Source: Oscillospiraceae bacterium (GTDB taxonomy: Bacteria > Bacillota > Clostridia > Oscillospirales > Oscillospiraceae). Taken from it: a DNA stretch of 45,620 nucleotides. The stretch is from contig SVKX01000012.1 of assembly GCA_015068225.1 (NCBI GenBank), forward strand, positions 1 to 45,620. Direction: 5' to 3'. A model generated the notes under the pieces. That model was not told the DNA's origin and did not search any database. It saw nothing but the letters and a program-made list of their open reading frames with translations. Of this stretch, positions 41,489 through 45,620 are shown piece after piece (within the stretch, counting starts at the first letter, position 1; every line of letters begins with the position of its first letter). The position numbers and the translations under genes are program-made.

Positions 41489-41499
41489 CGGAGGATACT

Positions 41500-42465
41500 A
41501 TGGATACAAAAGAAAGAGAAAGGACACGCCCGCAGGGTAGAACCCGCCCGGCTTCTGGAAAAACCGGCGTAAAGCGGCAACCCGTCAGACGGGATAGGGA
41601 AGGATCCAAGCGTGCGGATTCCCAAAAAACTGAGCGGGTATCACCGGATGTGGTCTATATTCCGCCAAAACCCCTGAACAGAAGCAGACTTGCGCTTAAA
41701 CTGCTGACGGTGGCAGCGGTGGTGATCGCCCTGGTTTTGGGCATCTCTGTATTTTTCAAAGTGGATGGCATTGAGGTTTCTGGAAACAGCAAGTATTCTG
41801 CATGGGATATCCGTCAGGCATCGGGAATTAAAGATGGAGACCATCTGCTGACCTTCAGCAGGGCAAAGGCTGCCAGCAAGATCATTACGGCGCTGCCCTA
41901 TGTGGAAAGTGTGCGGATCGGTATAAAATTACCAGGTACGGTAAAAATAGACATCGTGGAAGCAAAGGTTCCCTATGCCGTGCAGGCATCTGACGATACG
42001 TGGTGGCTTGTCACATCCAGCGGAAAGGTCATAGAGAAAGCCGCAGCTGGTGCGGAGACAGGCTACACCAGATTGCTGGGTGTACGACTGGATGCGCCTG
42101 TAAGTGGATCTCAGGCAGTAGCCAAGGAAAACAGACAGCCTCAGACAGATGAGCAGGGCAATACGATTCCTGTTGCAGTGACCCAGGCAAAGCATCTGGA
42201 AACCGCGCTGAACATTGCAGAATACCTGGAGCGTAACGGTATCATCGGTAAGGCTGCCACCATTGAGGTGGAGGATCTGGGAGATATCCGGTTCTGGTAT
42301 GGACAGCGCTATCAGGTCAAGCTGGGCGACGATACGCAGCTGCTTTATAAGATCAGTTGTGTAAAAAGCGTCATAGATCAAATGAAGGATTATCAGAGCG
42401 GGATTCTGGATGCCAGCTTTAAATCCAAGCCCGATGGTGTGGTATATAAGGCATTTGACGATTGA
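41500..42465 (+). CDS. ftsQ: Cell division protein DivIB/FtsQ
   Basis: A 321-aa bitopic division protein. A long Arg/Lys-rich cytoplasmic tail (1-60) is followed by one membrane helix (about 65-87) and the external POTRA domain (about 86-155: VDGIEVSGNSKYSAWDIRQASGI). The FtsQ-type beta domain follows, and the C-terminal tail is short. It scaffolds FtsL and DivIC at the septum. The 11-nt gap from murG and ACGGAGG upstream show it is the last gene of the main operon; ftsZ has its own promoter. Confidence 0.88.
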   Translation: MDTKERERTRPQGRTRPASGKTGVKRQPVRRDREGSKRADSQKTERVSPDVVYIPPKPLNRSRLALKLLTVAAVVIALVLGISVFFKVDGIEVSGNSKYSAWDIRQASGIKDGDHLLTFSRAKAASKIITALPYVESVRIGIKLPGTVKIDIVEAKVPYAVQASDDTWWLVTSSGKVIEKAAAGAETGYTRLLGVRLDAPVSGSQAVAKENRQPQTDEQGNTIPVAVTQAKHLETALNIAEYLERNGIIGKAATIEVEDLGDIRFWYGQRYQVKLGDDTQLLYKISCVKSVIDQMKDYQSGILDASFKSKPDGVVYKAFDD

Positions 42466-42488
42466 GCGCCTTAATTTTGCAAAATATT

Positions 42489-42517
42489 TTGACGAAAAAT
42501 CAGAAATTATTTAAAAA
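42489..42517 (+). promoter_or_regulatory. Possible second promoter of ftsZ
   Basis: TTGACG (42489-42494), 17-bp spacer, TAAAAA (42512-42517). Weaker than the promoter 34 bp downstream, but spaced like a tandem pair. Confidence 0.35.
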
Positions 42518-42522
42518 GGTTA

Positions 42523-42551
42523 TTGACCAAATCCGTTTTTCAAGATAGAAT
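42523..42551 (+). promoter_or_regulatory. Promoter of ftsZ
   Basis: TTGACC (42523-42528), 17-bp spacer, TAGAAT (42546-42551), followed by a 70-nt leader. It lets ftsZ be expressed apart from the long cluster. Confidence 0.8.
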
Positions 42552-42623
42552 ATAGAGGTACCATTGTAATTTCATGCGGTGAAGGTCTCCCTGGCCGCGA
42601 AACGATACATAGGAGGAGAGCAT

Positions 42624-43685
<1,062 letters not shown>

Positions 43686-43698
43686 AAAACAATGCTTT

Positions 43699-43729
43699 AC
43701 ATCCCGGGTGAAAGCCCGGGATGTTTTTT
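43699..43729 (+). terminator. Terminator of ftsZ
   Basis: Perfect 10-bp stem ACATCCCGGG / CCCGGGATGT with a 6-nt loop and TTTTT. It ends only about 10 bp before the next start codon, so the ribosome site of the following gene directly abuts it. Confidence 0.92.
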
Positions 43730-43739
43730 AGGAGACAAA

Positions 43740-44489
43740 ATGGAAGCATATAAGAATTTAGCGGTCAGCTATGACAGGCTCACCAATGATGTGGACTATG
43801 CCGCTGTTGTTGCTTTTTATGAGCAGATCCTTCGCTGCGAAGGAGTTAACCCCAGAACCGCGGTGGATCTGGCCTGCGGCACAGGCTCAGTATCTGCCCT
43901 GCTGGCAAAGAGGGGCATTTCTGTAATCGGTGTGGATATGTCGGAGGATATGCTGAGTGTTGCGTATGAAAAGACCCGGGACTTGAAAAATCCACCCATG
44001 TTTGTGCGCCAAAAGCTGCAGCAGCTTCGGTTGCCCCGTGGCGTGGATCTGGCGGTCTGTGCGTTGGACAGTCTGGATTACATTACAGATCCCGATGATT
44101 GCGCAGAGGCGATCCGGCGGGTCTACAAGGTACTGAATCCGGGCGGCGTTTTTATTTTTGATGTGAATACCCCGGAAAAGCTCCGGGCCATGGACGGGCA
44201 GGTCTGGCTGGATGAGGACGAGGATGTTTACTGCATCTGGCGTGGAGAGTTTGACGATGCCACAAATATCTGTTCCTATGGAATGGATCTTTTCCAGCGG
44301 AGGGGAAACCTGTGGCAGCGCAGTTTTGAAGAACACAGGGAGTATGCCTACTCAGCGGCAATGCTGACAGATTTTCTGAAGCAGGCGGGATTCACTGCCA
44401 TTCAGGTTTACGGTGATCGGCGCATGACACCGCCGGACGCATCGGATCAGCGGATCTATTTGAAAGCAAGAAAGGGAAAAGTAAAATGA
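43740..44489 (+). CDS. Class I SAM-dependent methyltransferase
   Basis: A 249-aa methyltransferase of the small-molecule or quinone-like group. Motif I VDLACGTGS (42-50), the acidic residue in VIGVDMSEDML, LDSLDYITD and LNPGGVFIFDVNTP are visible. A substrate cannot be named. The ATG at 43740 with TAGGAGA upstream is chosen; an in-frame start at 43692 would include the terminator hairpin. Its stop overlaps the hslO start (ATGA), so the two are coupled. The strong terminator just upstream implies read-through from ftsZ or a promoter I do not see. Confidence 0.82.
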   Translation: MEAYKNLAVSYDRLTNDVDYAAVVAFYEQILRCEGVNPRTAVDLACGTGSVSALLAKRGISVIGVDMSEDMLSVAYEKTRDLKNPPMFVRQKLQQLRLPRGVDLAVCALDSLDYITDPDDCAEAIRRVYKVLNPGGVFIFDVNTPEKLRAMDGQVWLDEDEDVYCIWRGEFDDATNICSYGMDLFQRRGNLWQRSFEEHREYAYSAAMLTDFLKQAGFTAIQVYGDRRMTPPDASDQRIYLKARKGKVK

Positions 44490-45364
44490 AGGATTATCTT
44501 GTTCGGGGCATGAGCATGGATGGCTTTGTAAAAGCCGTAGCGATCCGCTCCACGGAGCTTGTTCGCAGAGGTGCCCAGATACAGGGGACTACACCCAATG
44601 CCACAGCGGCTTTTGGACGGGCACTGACGGCTGCCTCCATGATGGGAAATATGCAGAAGGTGGAAAGTGGCTCCATGACCCTGCAGATCAAGGGCGGCGG
44701 CCCGATCGGCTCCATTACCTGTGTTGCAGATCCTGTGGGCAATGTCCGGGGATTTGTTACCCAGGCCAAAGTCCCGCTTGTAGAAAAATTTCCCGGGAAA
44801 CTGGATGTGGGCGCAACGGTTGGCACTGACGGAACGCTGACCGTAATTCGGGACCTGCAAATGAAAGAACCCTATATCGGATCTACACAGCTGATTTCCG
44901 GTGAAATCGGCGACGATATTACCGCATATTTTGCAAACAGTGAACAGACGCCTACGGCCTGTGCGCTGGGCGTTCTGATCGATCGGGATCAAAGTGTTAA
45001 GGTGGCAGGCGGTTATCTGCTGCAGCTGCTTCCCGGTGCTACCGAAGAGACCATCGAAAAGCTGGAGCAGGGAATCCGCAGAGCCGGCGCGGTCACGCCA
45101 ATGCTTGAGCAGGGTATGACTCCTGAAGATATTCTGGGGCAGGTTTGCGGCGATCTGGGCATTGTGTTCCTGGAGACCCAGGAAGTGTCCTATAAGTGCT
45201 ATTGCTCCCGGGAGCGGGTCGAAGGGGCGCTGATCAGCCTTGGCAGGGAGGAACTGACACAGATCATGGAGGAGGAAAAGGACTTTCCTGTGGAGTGCCA
45301 ATTCTGTGATACGATATATAGATTCACTCCGGAAGATATTCAGAAAATCTTGGAAAACATTTAA
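44486..45364 (+). CDS. hslO: Hsp33 redox-regulated chaperone
   Basis: A 292-aa Hsp33, a holdase switched on by oxidation. The zinc-binding Cys set is C238-x-C240 and C271-xx-C274; on oxidative stress these form disulfides, zinc is lost and the chaperone is active. The N-terminal domain has TTPNATAAFGRALTAASMMG and GSITCVADPVGNVRGFV, both typical. Normal length. Co-transcribed with the methyltransferase upstream. In a strict anaerobe it would protect during oxygen exposure. Confidence 0.95.
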   Translation: MKDYLVRGMSMDGFVKAVAIRSTELVRRGAQIQGTTPNATAAFGRALTAASMMGNMQKVESGSMTLQIKGGGPIGSITCVADPVGNVRGFVTQAKVPLVEKFPGKLDVGATVGTDGTLTVIRDLQMKEPYIGSTQLISGEIGDDITAYFANSEQTPTACALGVLIDRDQSVKVAGGYLLQLLPGATEETIEKLEQGIRRAGAVTPMLEQGMTPEDILGQVCGDLGIVFLETQEVSYKCYCSRERVEGALISLGREELTQIMEEEKDFPVECQFCDTIYRFTPEDIQKILENI

Positions 45365-45375
45365 AAATCCTTCTG

Positions 45376-45410
45376 TTTGCAAGGCAAAAACTATGTTTTT
45401 GCCTTGCAAA
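45376..45410 (+). terminator. AT-rich hairpin after hslO
   Basis: Perfect 15-bp inverted repeat TTTGCAAGGCAAAAA / TTTTTGCCTTGCAAA with a 5-nt loop, 11 bp past the hslO stop. The following sequence is AATTTGG, so the T-run is poor; probably still the end of the hslO transcript. Confidence 0.6.
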
Positions 45411-45439
45411 AATTTGGACAAAAAAATGAGGAAAAACGC

Positions 45440-45468
45440 TTGACAAATGTAAGCTTCCTGTGTATAAT
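45440..45468 (+). promoter_or_regulatory. Consensus promoter of the tRNA operon
   Basis: Perfect TTGACA (45440-45445), 17-bp spacer, perfect TATAAT (45463-45468), 39 bp before the first tRNA. Confidence 0.92.
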
Positions 45469-45507
45469 AATACCCGTCGCTGAGGTTTGCGCCTCGGTAC
45501 GATGTTT

Positions 45508-45583
45508 GGGAGCATAGCTCAGCTGGGAGAGCACATGCCTTACAAGCATGGGGTCACAGGTTCGAGCCCTGTTGTTCCCACCA
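45508..45583 (+). tRNA. tRNA-Val(TAC)
   Basis: A 76-nt cloverleaf with encoded CCA: acceptor GGGAGCA / TGTTCCC, D-arm GCTC...GAGC, anticodon stem CATGC / GCATG with loop CTTACAA (anticodon TAC, reads GTA and other Val codons) and T-arm ACAGG-TTCGAGC-CCTGT. It is the first gene of a tRNA cluster with a consensus promoter. Confidence 0.96.
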
Positions 45584-45589
45584 TAATCT

Positions 45590-45620
45590 GGCCCTGTGGT
45601 GCAGTCGGTTAGCACGCCAG
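45590..45620 (+). tRNA. 5' part of a second tRNA, probably tRNA-Asp
   Basis: GGCCCTG begins an acceptor stem, followed by GTGGTGCAGTCGGTTAGCAC, a normal D-arm. The window ends before the anticodon, so identity is a guess from similarity to clostridial tRNA-Asp. It lies 6 nt after tRNA-Val. Confidence 0.7.

Overview
The window reads as chromosomal DNA of an anaerobic, spore-forming, meso-DAP-type Firmicute, most likely a gut clostridium of the Oscillospirales. The support is the gene content: spmA/spmB, a SpoVD-like PBP with PASTA domains, PdaA-like deacetylases, an AbrB/SpoVT-type regulator, a 2[4Fe-4S] ferredoxin, a MurE with the DNPR signature, consensus sigma-A promoters and strong GGAGG ribosome sites. 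The exact genus cannot be fixed from the sequence alone.

Layout. (1) 1-4579 is more AT-rich and looks like one end of an integrative element: two overlapping minus-strand genes for tyrosine-recombinase-like proteins, then a 526-bp non-coding stretch with two long palindromes and an 11-bp-phased direct repeat. It abuts the 3' end of guaA, a classical integration site. The larger protein (847 aa) joins what looks like a decayed N6-methyltransferase fold to a recombinase-like domain that has lost catalytic residues; its 492-aa partner keeps most of them. The rest of the element, if it exists, lies left of base 1. (2) 4580-5581 is guaA, but only the ATP-pyrophosphatase subunit. (3) 5790-9028 holds a sugar/nucleoside kinase, a pyridoxal kinase and a membrane-anchored polysaccharide deacetylase. 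Two tandem PdaA-like lipoproteins follow on the other strand (9088-11345), one lacking the usual catalytic Asp.

(4) 11520-21087 is a long co-directional housekeeping run: smc, ftsY, rdgB, yhbY, a nadD-yqeK fusion, rsfS and leuS, followed by rpsU with its own promoter. (5) 21464-24929 has an unknown gene divergent from yqeG, an M24 peptidase, efp and an acidic zinc-ribbon protein. (6) 25038-26543 holds spmA-spmB divergent from a small AbrB-family regulator with a Cys cluster. (7) 26584-30856 holds rsmI, a TrmN6-like methylase and a ferredoxin on the minus strand, and a ClpC-type ATPase on the plus strand.

(8) 31023-43685 is the division and cell-wall (dcw) cluster: mraZ, rsmH, ftsL-like, spoVD/ftsI, murE, murF, mraY, ftsW, murG, divIB/ftsQ and ftsZ. 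A four-repeat MraZ-type operator and a LexA-like palindrome lie upstream. murD, murB, murC and ftsA are not in the cluster. (9) 43740-45364 holds a methyltransferase and hslO, followed by a tRNA operon: tRNA-Val(TAC) and the start of a second tRNA cut by the window end.

Functionally, most of the window covers envelope growth and division, translation (leuS, efp, rpsU, rsfS, rsmH, rsmI, tRNAs), chromosome handling and protein targeting (smc, ftsY), and sporulation. The accessory part is the recombinase pair at the left edge, which is also the best candidate for an undescribed system.
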